DNA of 64,000 nucleotides from Lactobacillus sp. HBUAS51381 (GCF_012641095.1 NZ_JAAVSC010000009.1:1-64000), one strand, 5' to 3'; positions 8,842-18,603 are shown, counted from the stretch's first letter. Translations and numbers: made by a program. Notes: a model not told the origin generated them from the sequence alone.

Positions 8842-9324
8842 TTAATCACGCTCCAATCGCTCACGAAGGCCCTGCGCCACGGCGGGGGGAACCAACTGCG
8901 ACAGATCACCGCCAAATTGGGCGACTTCCTTGAGCAGACTGGAGGAAACGAACTGGTATTTGGGCGCCGCCATTAGACAAACGGTGTCAATCTGATCGTC
9001 TAACGCCCGATTCATCCCGGCAATGCCCTGTTCAAATTCAAAGTCCGTCCCGTTGCGCAGACCGCGAACCAGCACGGTGGCATGAATCGACCGCATAAAG
9101 TCCACCGTGAGCCCCGTTTCAACCTGCACGGAAACATTGGGCAAGTCCCGCGTCCCAGCCTCTATAAAGGCCACCCGCTCGCTGGCCGTGAAGACGCCAC
9201 GCTTCGACGTGTTCTGCCCCACCGCTACCACCAGGTGATCGAAGAGTCGACTGGCCCGTTGGATGAGATCCAAGTGGCCGTTGGTTAAGGGGTCAAAGCT
9301 CCCCGGAAAAACCGCAATGGTCAT
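8842..9324 (-). CDS. coaD: Phosphopantetheine adenylyltransferase
   Basis: Penultimate enzyme of coenzyme A synthesis, making dephospho-CoA from 4'-phosphopantetheine and ATP. At 160 aa it is the usual size for CoaD. The nucleotidyl-transferase motif (FPGSFDPLTNGHLDLI) is at residues 6-21, and the C-terminal phosphate-binding motif appears in QFVSSSLLKEVAQFGGD. The ATG overlaps the rsmD stop by four bases (ATGA), so the pair is probably translationally coupled. Confidence 0.96.
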   Translation of the reverse strand: MTIAVFPGSFDPLTNGHLDLIQRASRLFDHLVVAVGQNTSKRGVFTASERVAFIEAGTRDLPNVSVQVETGLTVDFMRSIHATVLVRGLRNGTDFEFEQGIAGMNRALDDQIDTVCLMAAPKYQFVSSSLLKEVAQFGGDLSQLVPPAVAQGLRERLERD

Positions 9325-9884
9325 ACACGTTCACTTCCCAACGCATAAATCGTCAGCTCCGTAATCCCGTAATCACGACGCTCCACCAGGTCAAATCCCG
9401 GTAAATCATCCGGTAATTGGGCGTGCTGGTCCGTCTCACAAATCACGCGTGCATTGGGCGCCAACAGTTTCAGCTCCCGTAGCGTCGCCATTTGATCGGC
9501 AATCTTCTGTAAGGCATAGGGCGGGTCAAAAAAGACCAGATTGAATTGATCGCCGCGACTCGCCAACGCCTTAATGGCTTGATTGGCATCGCGTTTCAAG
9601 ATTTCGAAACGCTCCGGCGCCTTGGTCACGGCCACGTTATCTTTAATCGTCTTGATGGCCGCATACTGCTTATCAATGAGGACCGCCTGTGAGATTCCTC
9701 GCGAGACGGCTTCAATGCTCAGTCCACCCGAACCAGCAAACAGGTCCAGACTACGCCCACCATCGAAATACGGCCCAATAATATTGAATAACGCTTCTTT
9801 AACCTTATCCGTTGTCGGCCGCGTGGCCATGCCGGGAACCGCCTTTAACCGCCGGCCACCAAAATCACCTGCTACAATTCTCAT
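9321..9884 (-). CDS. rsmD: 16S rRNA (guanine966-N2)-methyltransferase
   Basis: AdoMet-dependent methyltransferase of 187 aa that modifies G966 in the 30S head. Rossmann motif I is LDLFAGSGGLSIEA (about 45-58), and the catalytic NPPY-type motif is present as VFFDPPY. The start MRIVAGDFGGRRL is typical. It overlaps both neighbours by four bases (ylbG upstream, coaD downstream). Confidence 0.94.
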   Translation of the reverse strand: MRIVAGDFGGRRLKAVPGMATRPTTDKVKEALFNIIGPYFDGGRSLDLFAGSGGLSIEAVSRGISQAVLIDKQYAAIKTIKDNVAVTKAPERFEILKRDANQAIKALASRGDQFNLVFFDPPYALQKIADQMATLRELKLLAPNARVICETDQHAQLPDDLPGFDLVERRDYGITELTIYALGSERV

Positions 9885-10159
9885 TTCTCATCATCCTTTG
9901 CCGCCGCCATCTCTTCGGCGACACCGTTAAAAGTTTCGTTAATTGCTGGTCGCTGTGACGCCACGACCCGTTTCACGAAGCGCAAATGGTTCAATTGTTC
10001 CGTCAACGCCGGCACATCTTCGCGATTAACGTACAGCACCACGTAACGCATCTTTTTGGAGACATACATCACGGTACCATAGCGTTTTAGCTGCCGCGTT
10101 TGTTTCAGACTATACGTATACACGACCAGACTTTGGCGTGCTTGGATTTCAAATGCCAT
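9881..10159 (-). CDS. ylbG: YlbG family protein (DUF2129)
   Basis: Small conserved Firmicutes protein of 92 aa with unknown function. The core IQARQSLVVYTYSLKQTRQL, the YVVLYVNRED segment and the HLRFVKRV end match the DUF2129 family. It is placed directly before rsmD, as in Bacillus, and overlaps it by four bases. A short acidic C-terminal tail follows the domain. No catalytic or metal-binding pattern is visible. Confidence 0.85.
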   Translation of the reverse strand: MAFEIQARQSLVVYTYSLKQTRQLKRYGTVMYVSKKMRYVVLYVNREDVPALTEQLNHLRFVKRVVASQRPAINETFNGVAEEMAAAKDDEK

Positions 10160-10177
10160 CGCTGTAACCTCCTCGTT

Positions 10178-11332
10178 CTAATGCGTGACCCGGTAACGTT
10201 TCTGCCGGACACTAATATTCATGACAACCCCCATCACGAGGGCTAACGTCCAGGTACTCGACCCCCCGTAACTAATGAACGGGAACGTCACCCCGGTAAT
10301 GGGCAGTAAACCCAGGACGCCCCCTAGATTAAAGAGCGTCTGCACCGTCAAGTAGGTCGCCGCCCCATAACAGATCAGCGTATCGTACCCGGAATGACTG
10401 CGAATTCCCACCAATACCGTTCGACTGATGATCAAGAACAGCAAACTAATCACCGCTAGGGCTGTAATCAGGCCCAACTCTTCGGCCAGAATCGCCATGA
10501 TAAAATCGGTGTTGGGTTCGGGCAGGTACCCCGTTTTTTGGATACTATTGCCCCAGCCAACCCCAAAGATCCCCCCATTACTTAAGGCGTAATAGGAATT
10601 GACCAGTTGTTGCCCAACGCCTTGTGAGTGTTTAAAGGGGTCTACAAACGCCACCACCCGTTGCAACTGGTAATTATTCTTCGCAAATCCCAGTTCAGAG
10701 ACCTTGATGGCCAGCGGAAAGATAATCCCAATCACAACGACTATGGCCCCCAGGAAGTAGGTAATCGCACGTTTCCAGTTGAATCCGCTCGACAGCAGCA
10801 TCACAAACACAATGCTGGCATTGATGGTCGCCCCGCCTAAATCGGGTTGGATTAGAATCAATCCAATTAAAACAGCACTGATTAACACCGGCCGCAACAT
10901 GACCGCCCACCATCCCTCAAGGGCGATGGCGTCTTGACGACGATCAATGACGTGGGCTAACCAGACAATCAGATAAAATTTGACAAACTCCGCGGGTTGA
11001 ATGCTCATTGGCCCCAGGCGAATCCATCCGGCCGCCCCGTTGATGGTTTTCCCAATTACCAACAGGAACAGCAGGGACGCTACCGCTAGAATGCTGGCAT
11101 ACTTTAAAACCTTCTTGTCACGGAGTTTATTTAGATTCATCAGAACCATAAAGGTGTAGATGGCCAGTCCTAGAAGAACATACATCAGTTGCTTGACCAA
11201 ATAGCTACCGGGACTCCCCCCATTTTGCGTTCCAATATCGGCACTGGCGGAGTACACCATGACGATACCAAAGATGCTTAAGATTAAGTACGGCACAAAT
11301 AGCCAATAGTCTAAATATTTTAACTTTCGCAT
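10178..11332 (-). CDS. ftsW: Cell-division lipid II polymerase FtsW (SEDS family)
   Basis: Polytopic SEDS glycosyltransferase of 384 aa that polymerises lipid II at the septum with a class B penicillin-binding protein. About ten membrane segments are visible. The conserved WIRLGPMSIQPAEFVK loop and the C-terminal GITLPFISYGGSS-type motif (GVTFPFISYGGSST) are present. FtsW rather than RodA is inferred from context (before ylbG-rsmD-coaD, as in many Firmicutes). The frame is open six codons further to a TTG at 11350. The ATG at 11332 fits better after GGAG, although the spacing is long. Confidence 0.88.
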   Translation of the reverse strand: MRKLKYLDYWLFVPYLILSIFGIVMVYSASADIGTQNGGSPGSYLVKQLMYVLLGLAIYTFMVLMNLNKLRDKKVLKYASILAVASLLFLLVIGKTINGAAGWIRLGPMSIQPAEFVKFYLIVWLAHVIDRRQDAIALEGWWAVMLRPVLISAVLIGLILIQPDLGGATINASIVFVMLLSSGFNWKRAITYFLGAIVVVIGIIFPLAIKVSELGFAKNNYQLQRVVAFVDPFKHSQGVGQQLVNSYYALSNGGIFGVGWGNSIQKTGYLPEPNTDFIMAILAEELGLITALAVISLLFLIISRTVLVGIRSHSGYDTLICYGAATYLTVQTLFNLGGVLGLLPITGVTFPFISYGGSSTWTLALVMGVVMNISVRQKRYRVTH

Positions 11333-11384
11333 ACGGTTCACTCGCTCCAAGTCTACCGTCCGTAAACGGTAATCGAATGTTTAC

Positions 11385-11393
11385 ATTATAGCA
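11385..11393 (-). promoter_or_regulatory. ftsW promoter (extended -10)
   Basis: The minus strand reads TGCTATAAT, a perfect -10 at 11385-11390 with the TGn extension. No good -35 is seen at 16-18 bases. It lies 53 bases before the ftsW ATG. Confidence 0.65.
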
Positions 11394-11470
11394 TAGCTTC
11401 CGGTTAAGAATATATAAAACTAGGTTGACCGCACCACCCAATCACACCGGCCCTTCTAACCATCCCCATC

Positions 11471-11516
11471 AAAAAAGTCGGTAATTGACGTGAATTCTCA
11501 CGCCAACTACCGACTC
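11471..11516 (-). terminator. Intrinsic terminator of typA
   Basis: The minus-strand stem GAGTCGGTAGTTGGCGTGA pairs with the matching TCACGTCAATTACCGACT, followed by six T. It lies 23 bases after the typA stop. Confidence 0.88.
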
Positions 11517-11538
11517 AAATTAAGTTAAAGTTTAGAAA

Positions 11539-13383
11539 TTACTTCCGTGCAGCGGTCTTCCGCTTCTTGGCAGCCTTTTCCCGTTCGCTGGTGTTCAGAA
11601 TTTGCTTCCGCAGACGAACGTGTTCTGGTGTGATTTCACAGTATTCATCTTCGTTGATGAATTCCAGTGATTCTTCCAGAGACATCTTCAATGGCGTCTT
11701 AACCTTGGCAATATCTTCAGAACCGGCGGCCCGGACGTTAGTTTGGTTCCGGCCACGGGTGATGTTAACGGAGATATCGTTGTCCCGGCTGTTTTGGCCG
11801 ATGATCATGCCTTCGTACACTTCAGTCCCAGCTTCGGTGAAGATGGTCCCACGGTCTTGAACGGCCATGATGGCATACGTCGTCACCTTACCAGAGTTGA
11901 TGGAAACCAAGGTCCCGTTGTGACGACCAGGGTTCCAGTTCTTGATGACTGGCAGGTACTTGGAGAAGGTATGGTTCATGATCCCATAACCACGCGTTAA
12001 GGATAAGAATTCGGTTGAGTAACCGATCAACCCACGTGATGGGGCCAAGAAAGTCAAACGAGTTTGACCGTTACCTACGGCTTCCATGTTCTTCATTTCA
12101 CCCTTCCGTTGGGAAAGCGTGTCAATGATAGAACCGGTGTATTCGTCAGGCGTGTCGATCTGAACGGATTCGAATGGTTCGCAACGCACGTTATCGATCG
12201 TTCTGTAGATAACTTCTGGACGAGAAGCTTGTAATTCGTAACCTTCACGCCGCATCGTTTCGATCAGGATGGACAAGTGAAGTTCACCACGACCAGAAAC
12301 GATCCAAGCACCAGGGTTATCGGTGTCGTCAACCCGTAAGGAAACGTCGGTATGGAGTTCACGCTTCAGGCGTTCTTCCAATTGACGAGAGGTCACGAAC
12401 TTCCCTTCACGACCAGCAAATGGTGAGTCGTTGGTCCGGAAAGTCATTTGCAGCGTTGGTTCGTCAATCCGCAAGATTGGAAGTGGTTCCAGGGTATCAG
12501 GCGCAACCACCGTTTCACCAACGTTGATTTCATCCATCCCGGAAACGGCAATCAGGTCACCAGCTTGGGCTTCCTTGATTTCCAACCGCTTCAAACCGAA
12601 GTAACCAAATAACTTGGTTACCCGGAAGTTTTGCTTAGAGCCATCCAGCTTCATAACGGTAACGCTATCGCCGACCTTAACCTTCCCACGGAAGATCCGG
12701 CCAATCCCGATCCGACCAACGAAGTCGTTGTAATCCAACATGGCAACTTGGAACTGTAAGGGTTCGTCCGTGTTGTCGATTGGGGCTGGGATGTGCTTAA
12801 TGATCGTGTCAAAGACAGGCTTCATGGTGTGTTCTTGCGTGTCTAATTCTGGATCGTAGCTAGACGTCCCGTTCATTGCTGAAGCGTAAACCACTGGGAA
12901 GTCCAATTGGTCTTCGTCAGCACCTAATTCGATGAAGAGGTCCAAGACTTCATCAACGACCTCGGAAGGACGGGCGCCTTCACGGTCAACCTTGTTGATG
13001 ACCACAATAGGGGTCAAATGTTGGTCCAAAGCCTTCTTCAAAACGAAACGGGTTTGGGGCATCGTGCCTTCGTAAGCATCGACAACCAGCAAAACGCCGT
13101 CAACCATGCGCATGATCCGTTCAACTTCACCACCGAAATCAGCATGTCCTGGGGTATCCAAGATGTTGATTTGCTTGTCGCCGTAACGCACAGCAGTGTT
13201 CTTGGACAGGATCGTAATTCCCCGTTCCTTTTCGATCGCGTTAGTATCCATGGCGCGGTCGCCAATGGACGTGTGTTCGTCTAACGTATCGGATTGTTTA
13301 AGCATTTCGTTAACCAGGGTCGTTTTCCCGTGGTCAACGTGGGCAATGATGGCAATGTTACGGATATCATCTCTGAATTTCAA
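11539..13383 (-). CDS. typA: Ribosome-associated GTPase TypA/BipA
   Basis: Translational GTPase of 614 aa that helps 50S assembly and stress adaptation. G motifs are [20 protein letters not shown] and NKVD. The EF-G-like domains II, III and V and the BipA-specific C-terminal domain are complete, ending in a basic KKRKTAARK tail. The frame is open 14 codons upstream, but AGGAAG spaced before TTG at 13383 gives the family's standard length, so I take TTG as the start. The gene is monocistronic. Confidence 0.95.
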   Translation of the reverse strand: MKFRDDIRNIAIIAHVDHGKTTLVNEMLKQSDTLDEHTSIGDRAMDTNAIEKERGITILSKNTAVRYGDKQINILDTPGHADFGGEVERIMRMVDGVLLVVDAYEGTMPQTRFVLKKALDQHLTPIVVINKVDREGARPSEVVDEVLDLFIELGADEDQLDFPVVYASAMNGTSSYDPELDTQEHTMKPVFDTIIKHIPAPIDNTDEPLQFQVAMLDYNDFVGRIGIGRIFRGKVKVGDSVTVMKLDGSKQNFRVTKLFGYFGLKRLEIKEAQAGDLIAVSGMDEINVGETVVAPDTLEPLPILRIDEPTLQMTFRTNDSPFAGREGKFVTSRQLEERLKRELHTDVSLRVDDTDNPGAWIVSGRGELHLSILIETMRREGYELQASRPEVIYRTIDNVRCEPFESVQIDTPDEYTGSIIDTLSQRKGEMKNMEAVGNGQTRLTFLAPSRGLIGYSTEFLSLTRGYGIMNHTFSKYLPVIKNWNPGRHNGTLVSINSGKVTTYAIMAVQDRGTIFTEAGTEVYEGMIIGQNSRDNDISVNITRGRNQTNVRAAGSEDIAKVKTPLKMSLEESLEFINEDEYCEITPEHVRLRKQILNTSEREKAAKKRKTAARK

Positions 13384-13455
13384 GTGTATTTCTTCCTTTC
13401 GTGCTTGTTGAATTAGATGGATCACGGCATGCTTACGTCGTCAGTAAGTACGCTT

Positions 13456-13484
13456 ATTGTAGCGTGATTGATTAATAAAGTCCA
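13456..13484 (-). promoter_or_regulatory. typA promoter
   Basis: Minus-strand TGGACT (13479-13484), a 17-base spacer and TACAAT (13456-13461). The predicted start is about 65 nt before the TTG start of typA. Confidence 0.65.
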
Positions 13485-13504
13485 TCTGTACCGACCGGCC
13501 GCAT

Positions 13505-13529
13505 AAAAAAACTGTGACCGTGTCACAGT
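13505..13529 (-). terminator. Terminator overlapping the end of the monophosphatase gene
   Basis: On the minus strand ACTGTGAC pairs with GTCACAGT with a 3-base loop, followed by seven T. The 5' arm includes the stop codon (13523-13525) and the last Leu codon of the gene at 13523-14314, so coding sequence and terminator share bases. Confidence 0.9.
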
Positions 13530-14314
13530 GAGACGTCATCTTCTTCAATTTGGAGAATATCACGTTGCGCTTGTTCCGTCGCTACTAGTACAAGGTTAGA
13601 TGATAGCATATTGAGCGGCTGGCCGTCAATGGTTGAGACCCGAACACCCAAAAAGTTTAGCATAACTTGCCCGGCCGCAATGTCCCATGGCTTTAAGTAT
13701 GAGATGTAGCCGAGGGTCTTCCCTAATAAAACATTGATCATTTCGATTCCGGCGCTACCGTAAATCCGCATCCCCGCACTGTCGTGAACAATCTTCTGCA
13801 TGTGCGCCACATCATGCACCACCAATGGCGCGCTGGCACCAATCAGGCCATCAGCCAACGCCAAATTAGCCGGTGCACTGAGGCGCTGATCATTCGCCCA
13901 GACGCCATTAACTGCCGGGCCACCAGCGTACAAGACATCGTTCATGACATCATAGATAAAGCCCAGTTGTCCTTGACCATCCTGATAAATCCCGATCATC
14001 ATCGCAAAATTATCGTGCTGTTTGACAAAATTCATGGTGCCATCGATTGGGTCCACAATCCAAACCCGGCCGTCCAAGCTGGTGAGTTGATCGCCAAAGC
14101 CTTCTTCACCTAAAACCTTCGCTGTGGGATCTAACTGTCGAATCCCTTCAATTAGAAATTGTTCATTGCTCTTGTCAATGTTGGTCACTAAATCCTTGCG
14201 ACTGGACTTTTCACTGACCGTCATGGGACCCGCCATCTTGGCAATGACCTGTCGCCGTCCTTCGCGTAATAATGAAGAAACATCTCGTACTACCTGTTGC
14301 CAATCTTCTGCCAT
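13523..14314 (-). CDS. Inositol monophosphatase family protein
   Basis: Mg-dependent sugar- or nucleotide-phosphate phosphatase of 263 aa. Metal-binding motifs are intact: GEEG near residue 69, WIVDPIDGTMNF near 86-97 and the C-terminal PWDIAAG. Family members hydrolyse inositol-1-phosphate, NADP, PAP or fructose-1,6-bisphosphate; the substrate cannot be read from sequence. The ATG follows a GGGTGG site inside the end of the UPF0223 gene, with a 3-base gap. It is the last gene of the LDH-like/UPF0223 unit. Confidence 0.88.
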   Translation of the reverse strand: MAEDWQQVVRDVSSLLREGRRQVIAKMAGPMTVSEKSSRKDLVTNIDKSNEQFLIEGIRQLDPTAKVLGEEGFGDQLTSLDGRVWIVDPIDGTMNFVKQHDNFAMMIGIYQDGQGQLGFIYDVMNDVLYAGGPAVNGVWANDQRLSAPANLALADGLIGASAPLVVHDVAHMQKIVHDSAGMRIYGSAGIEMINVLLGKTLGYISYLKPWDIAAGQVMLNFLGVRVSTIDGQPLNMLSSNLVLVATEQAQRDILQIEEDDVSL

Positions 14315-14317
14315 CGC

Positions 14318-14614
14318 TTAACGACCACCCTTCATTTTAATCCGACCGCCCTGTTCACGAGCCAGCTTCACCGTGCGATAGATGCTGTAGCCGGACGCCT
14401 GTTCAAACTCGCGACCTAATTGTTTTTCCTCGAACTTCTGTGGCACGACCTGCTGAAACGCACGGTATGCCGCTAGTAAAACGTCCGCCATAACGCCCTG
14501 ATTCAGTTCATAGGCATCTTCCACGCGTTGATAAAGCGTGGTGACGGCCACGATGTCTGCGGTCGACCAATCGGCCTGCAATGGATATTCATAGTTACTT
14601 GATGATTGTGTCAC
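14318..14614 (-). CDS. UPF0223 family protein
   Basis: Small conserved protein of 98 aa without known function. The YPLQADWSTADIVAVTTLYQ start, the AYRAFQQVVP centre and the FEQASGYSIYR segment match UPF0223 (Bacillus YktA). The start is GTG, with GGAGGG overlapping the previous gene's end (3-base gap). It lies between the LDH-like gene and the monophosphatase, with close spacing on both sides. Confidence 0.85.
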   Translation of the reverse strand: MTQSSSNYEYPLQADWSTADIVAVTTLYQRVEDAYELNQGVMADVLLAAYRAFQQVVPQKFEEKQLGREFEQASGYSIYRTVKLAREQGGRIKMKGGR

Positions 14615-14617
14615 GCG

Positions 14618-15523
14618 TTATTTTCCCTCCGTTTGTTGTGCTTCAATCGTTGTAATTTGCTCACGAACCGCCGCAATCTGACCGGCATAGGCTTGTTGTT
14701 CGTCTTCAGACAAGACCAGATTCGTTAAATGCCGGACGCCCTGATCGCCCACCAATACGGGTGACGCCGCCGCAAAGGCCGGATCTTCCTCGTGAATGTT
14801 GGTGACGGCGGCAATCACCGGCTGATGTGACAGCGTCGCGTGGAGTAGGCGAATGATCGCTAAGTGCCGTAGTGTCGCTTGTTGTTCGGCCGCTTCTCGC
14901 GTCAGCCACGTGCTCATCTTGTCCAAGTCGTCAGCATCAAAACCAGCATCGGCGTTGGCTAAGTACATGAGAAGTGGTGCGGGGCCGACATAGGTCCGAC
15001 TCCACGCGATAATCGGCGACTGCGCTGTGCCAACCACCGTCGCTTGGATCATCGTCGCCCCAACGCCTAGTCGTTCGGCCAATCGGTACGTCAGTAGCCG
15101 GGTCAGTGGATACGTCCCCAGGCCCCAGATCTGACTGGCGGGTAACCCAGAGAATTTCCACGCAAAGTAGGTTAAAATCGCATCCTGCTTGCCGGAGAAG
15201 ATCAGTTGGCCATTGAAGCCGTTCTCCACAATTCGTTTCATCAATAATCGCAGTTCCGCCACCATGCTCGCGACGGGCGTCTCCACCGTCTCACGGTCGA
15301 GCACCATCAGCCAAGTAGCCTGACCATAGTCGGCCGCAGTGCCTACCCGAATCGTCAGGCGCGGGCACAGAGCACTCGCCACAACCAATGGCTGATAGCG
15401 TGGCGCATCGTCCGTTGTATTCGGCATCACCACGCAATCGAGCGGCAGGTCAGTCACCAGTAGTTGATGTAACAGCTGACTCGCCTGATCAAAATTTCCC
15501 TGAATTAATAACGTTGGTTTCAT
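14618..15523 (-). CDS. Lactate/malate dehydrogenase-like protein lacking catalytic residues
   Basis: Protein of 301 aa related to L-lactate/L-2-hydroxyacid dehydrogenases. The relationship shows at about 115-142 (AILTYFAWKFSGLPASQIWG, then a GT-x-L-x-R element) and in AWS near 173-175. Key residues are changed. The N-terminal GxGxxG is replaced by IQGNFDQAS. The active-site GEHGDS is replaced by GTAQSP at 165-170, so the catalytic His and its Asp partner are absent. The Asp of the LDxxR motif is also missing. It therefore looks like a non-catalytic or repurposed paralogue. The ATG at 15523 follows GGAGGG. It is upstream of UPF0223 and downstream of the pdh operon terminator. Confidence 0.75.
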   Translation of the reverse strand: MKPTLLIQGNFDQASQLLHQLLVTDLPLDCVVMPNTTDDAPRYQPLVVASALCPRLTIRVGTAADYGQATWLMVLDRETVETPVASMVAELRLLMKRIVENGFNGQLIFSGKQDAILTYFAWKFSGLPASQIWGLGTYPLTRLLTYRLAERLGVGATMIQATVVGTAQSPIIAWSRTYVGPAPLLMYLANADAGFDADDLDKMSTWLTREAAEQQATLRHLAIIRLLHATLSHQPVIAAVTNIHEEDPAFAAASPVLVGDQGVRHLTNLVLSEDEQQAYAGQIAAVREQITTIEAQQTEGK

Positions 15524-15721
15524 GGGTAACCCTCCTTTTACCAAAACAATGGGGTATTTCCGCTGCCACAAGCACACCCAATTCACCGCGCACAGGGCGT
15601 CTTCCGACACATTTTCCCGGCGATAGTCCTGTCTGACCACCGCCAATTCCCGTTAAAAATAACCACATAATCCCATTATAAGTGAACCCTGTCGGATAGC
15701 AAGTTAGAACTCCCGCGACAT

Positions 15722-15754
15722 AAAAAAGGTGACGCCAACTGGCATCACCTTTTT
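15722..15754. terminator. Terminator after pdhD
   Basis: The AGGTGACGCC/GGCATCACCT stem (15727-15750, one mismatch) has T-runs on both strands. It ends the pdh operon on the minus strand and separates it from the LDH-like gene. Confidence 0.88.
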
Positions 15755-15783
15755 CAATCAAATTAGAGTTGTCGCAAGTCGCC

Positions 15784-17211
15784 TTAGACGTGGGTTGGGA
15801 ACCCTAACGCAATGTCTGCGGTTTCTTGGATTGGTTCGTTTAACGTTGGATGTGGGTGAATCGTCAATGCGACGTCTTCTACATTTAACCCACCGTTGAC
15901 AATCAAGGATAATTCCCCGGTCATCGTGCTGACTTCTGGGCCAACCGCTTGAGCACCGACGATGTTCTTGTTGTCATCATCCGTGTAGACGAAGCGAACG
16001 AACCCTTCAGGCGCATCCAGTGAAACGGCCCGGGCATTCCCGGCAAATGGGAACTTCGCCGTCTTGACCTTGATTCCCTTATCCTTGGCTTCGGCTTGGG
16101 TGTAGCCCACCGTTGCCAATTCGGGATCGGCGAAACATACGGCCGGCACACTCAACCAATCGTTGGCGGTCTTCTTACCGGCAATAGCACCAGCGGCCGT
16201 CTTGGCTTCAGCAAAGGCCTTGTGAGCCAATGCGGCACCAGGAACCACGTCACCTACGGCCCAGATGTGTTCCGAAGCCGTCCGACCTTGGTTATCGACT
16301 TCGATTTGACCATGGTCGTTCAACTTAACCTTGGTGTATTCCAAGCCCAAGTCGTCCGTATTTGGCTTCCGGCCAACCGTGACCATGCAGTAGTCCGCCT
16401 TGATCGTGGTTTCTTTGCCATCTACAGCGTAAGTAACATCGACACTGTTGTCATCTTGCTTCGAACTCTTAGCCATGGCGCTGGTAATGACGTCAACACC
16501 CTTCTTCTTCAAGTTCTTCAGCACAACGGAGACCATATCCTTTTCAAAGTTAGGCAGAATGGATGGCGTTCCTTCAATGATCGTGACGTGTGCACCCAGA
16601 CTAGCGTATGCGCCCGCTAATTCGGTTCCCACGTAACCACCACCGATGACGACGAATTCTTTAGGAATTTCTGGTAAGTTGAGCCCACCGGTCGAGTCAA
16701 TGACCCGGCCTTCAAACTTGAATCCAGGAATTTCGATTGGGTGGCTCCCCGTCGAAATAATAATGTTATTGTATTCGAAGGTTTGACCCGTATCCGTCGA
16801 CATGAATTGCTTTTCACCGGTTGGCATGACCCGTAGCTGGGTATCGCTCAAGAAGACCGCTTCACCATTGACCACGTCAACGTGATGCTTCTTCATCAGC
16901 ATCTTAACGCCACTGGTCATCCGATCAACAACCTTCTTTTGTTTCCAGTCCTGGGTCTTCTTGAAGTCGATCTCAGCCGAACTCGTCGAAATCCCGTAAG
17001 TGGACCCATCCTTGGCTTGTTCTAACCGGTGACCCGCTTGGATCAACGCTTTGGAAGGCACACAACCAACGTTCAGGCAGACACCGCCCAGCGTATCGGA
17101 TTTTTCAACCAAAGTTACTTTTTGGCCTAATTCAGAAGCCCGAATTGCGGCAACATAGCCACCGGGGCCGGCACCAATGATGACGGTATCCTTTTTTTCA
17201 ACATCTGCCAT
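15784..17211 (-). CDS. pdhD: Dihydrolipoyl dehydrogenase (E3) of pyruvate dehydrogenase
   Basis: FAD-dependent enzyme of 475 aa that reoxidises dihydrolipoamide and reduces NAD. The FAD motif GAGPGGYVAAIRASELGQ is at 13-30. The redox pair is in GGVCLNVGCVPSKALI, the NAD motif is VVIGGGYVGTELAG, and the C-terminal His-Glu dyad is in HPHPTLNE. It is the last gene of pdhABCD, 7 bases after pdhC, with AAGGATG as ribosome binding site. Confidence 0.97.
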   Translation of the reverse strand: MADVEKKDTVIIGAGPGGYVAAIRASELGQKVTLVEKSDTLGGVCLNVGCVPSKALIQAGHRLEQAKDGSTYGISTSSAEIDFKKTQDWKQKKVVDRMTSGVKMLMKKHHVDVVNGEAVFLSDTQLRVMPTGEKQFMSTDTGQTFEYNNIIISTGSHPIEIPGFKFEGRVIDSTGGLNLPEIPKEFVVIGGGYVGTELAGAYASLGAHVTIIEGTPSILPNFEKDMVSVVLKNLKKKGVDVITSAMAKSSKQDDNSVDVTYAVDGKETTIKADYCMVTVGRKPNTDDLGLEYTKVKLNDHGQIEVDNQGRTASEHIWAVGDVVPGAALAHKAFAEAKTAAGAIAGKKTANDWLSVPAVCFADPELATVGYTQAEAKDKGIKVKTAKFPFAGNARAVSLDAPEGFVRFVYTDDDNKNIVGAQAVGPEVSTMTGELSLIVNGGLNVEDVALTIHPHPTLNEPIQETADIALGFPTHV

Positions 17212-17218
17212 ATTTCTG

Positions 17219-18526
17219 TCATCCTTCCATTAAGAGCATTTCTGGATCATGAAGCAATGCTTTCATTTCGTTTAAGATATTTTGAGCCAAGGCCCCGTCG
17301 ATTAAACGGTGATCGTAACTCATGGAGAGCTTCAGCATCCGACCAACGACGATGTCACCATCTTCGTTGACGTAAGGTGCCTTTTCAATCCGGCCAACCC
17401 CCAGAATGGCCACTTCAGGTTGGTTAATGACTGGCGTGAACCAGCCGCCACCAATGGACCCAACGTTACTGATGGTAATGGACCCACCGGCCATGGATGC
17501 TGGCGACAACTTGTTATCGTAAGCGGCTTGGGTGTTTTCACTAATTTCCTTAGCGATTTCAAACATTCCCTTGGAGTCCGCATTCTTGATGTTTGGCACG
17601 TACAGACCGTGGTCCGTGTTCGTGGCAATCCCAATGTTGTAGTAGTGCTTCGTGACAATCTCTTGGGTCGTGTCGTCAATAGAAGCATTCAATTCTGGGA
17701 AGTCCTTCATAACAGCGACTAACGCCTTAACGATGTATGGTAAGAAGGTTAAGTGAATGCCCTTGTCGGCAGCGGCTTGCTTGTACTTCTTCCGGTTAGC
17801 CATCAAAGCTGAAACTTCAACTTCGTCAAACGAGGTAACATGTGGCGCAATGTCCTTGGAAGTCCGCATACTCTTGGCGATAATCTTCCGCATTGGCGAC
17901 ATTGGTTCGCGAGTTTCCAGTTCTGGCCGATCCGCGTTCCAAGGCTTGATTGCTTGACCCGTTGCTTTAGCGGCAGCTGGGGCAGCCGGAGCAGCCTTTT
18001 CAGCAGCTGGGGCAGCGGCACCATTGAAGTTATCAATATCAGCCTTCAAGACTTGGCCGTGGTTCCCGGTTGGCGCTACCTGGGTAATATCAACACCCTT
18101 GTCCCGGGCATACTGCCGAACCGATGGCATCGCCATGACTAACTTGTTCGGGTCAGCGGCAGCAGGCACACCGGTTGGCGCAGCAACTGGTGCTGGTGCG
18201 GCGGCTTCCGGTGCAGCGGCAGGTTCCGGTGCAGCTTCTTCAGCAGGTGCAGCATCGCCGCCCTTGCCTAAGTCAGGTGGTGTATCTGAGCCATCGTCAA
18301 TCACAATCAATGGGTCACCGATCTCTACGGTATCCCCTTCTTGTGCGACAATCTTTGAAATCGTACCATCAACGGGTGATGGCAATTCTGAAACAGACTT
18401 ATCGTTTTGGATTTCGACTAACGTGTCGTCTTCCTTAACGGCGTCTCCTTCTTTAACAAGCCATGAAGAAATTTCACCTTCAGCCATTCCTTCACCAAGC
18501 TCAGGGAGTTTGAACGTATAAGCCAT
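17219..18526 (-). CDS. pdhC: Dihydrolipoyl acetyltransferase (E2) of pyruvate dehydrogenase
   Basis: Core of the complex, 435 aa, transferring the acetyl group to CoA. There is one lipoyl domain (1-80, lipoylated Lys in [11 protein letters not shown]). An Ala/Pro/Glu-rich hinge follows. The peripheral subunit-binding domain starts at [17 protein letters not shown], a second Ala/Pro hinge follows, and the catalytic domain ends with SYDHRLIDG, which carries the catalytic His and Asp. Only one lipoyl domain is present, as in many Firmicutes. The 77-base gap after pdhB is the largest within the operon. Confidence 0.97.
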   Translation of the reverse strand: MAYTFKLPELGEGMAEGEISSWLVKEGDAVKEDDTLVEIQNDKSVSELPSPVDGTISKIVAQEGDTVEIGDPLIVIDDGSDTPPDLGKGGDAAPAEEAAPEPAAAPEAAAPAPVAAPTGVPAAADPNKLVMAMPSVRQYARDKGVDITQVAPTGNHGQVLKADIDNFNGAAAPAAEKAAPAAPAAAKATGQAIKPWNADRPELETREPMSPMRKIIAKSMRTSKDIAPHVTSFDEVEVSALMANRKKYKQAAADKGIHLTFLPYIVKALVAVMKDFPELNASIDDTTQEIVTKHYYNIGIATNTDHGLYVPNIKNADSKGMFEIAKEISENTQAAYDNKLSPASMAGGSITISNVGSIGGGWFTPVINQPEVAILGVGRIEKAPYVNEDGDIVVGRMLKLSMSYDHRLIDGALAQNILNEMKALLHDPEMLLMEG

Positions 18527-18603
18527 GGGAAAACTTCCTTTCTTTCATTTAATGCAGGATGTTCCCACATCGATTTTTATCTTTTAAATAGAGCGGTTAC
18601 ATT

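Noticed and set aside
16096-16620. Plus-strand open frame of 174 codons
   Set aside because: Antisense to pdhD; no promoter or ribosome binding site.
18024-18521. Plus-strand open frame of 165 codons
   Set aside because: Antisense to the Ala/Pro-rich hinge of pdhC; the low-complexity composition mirrors that hinge.
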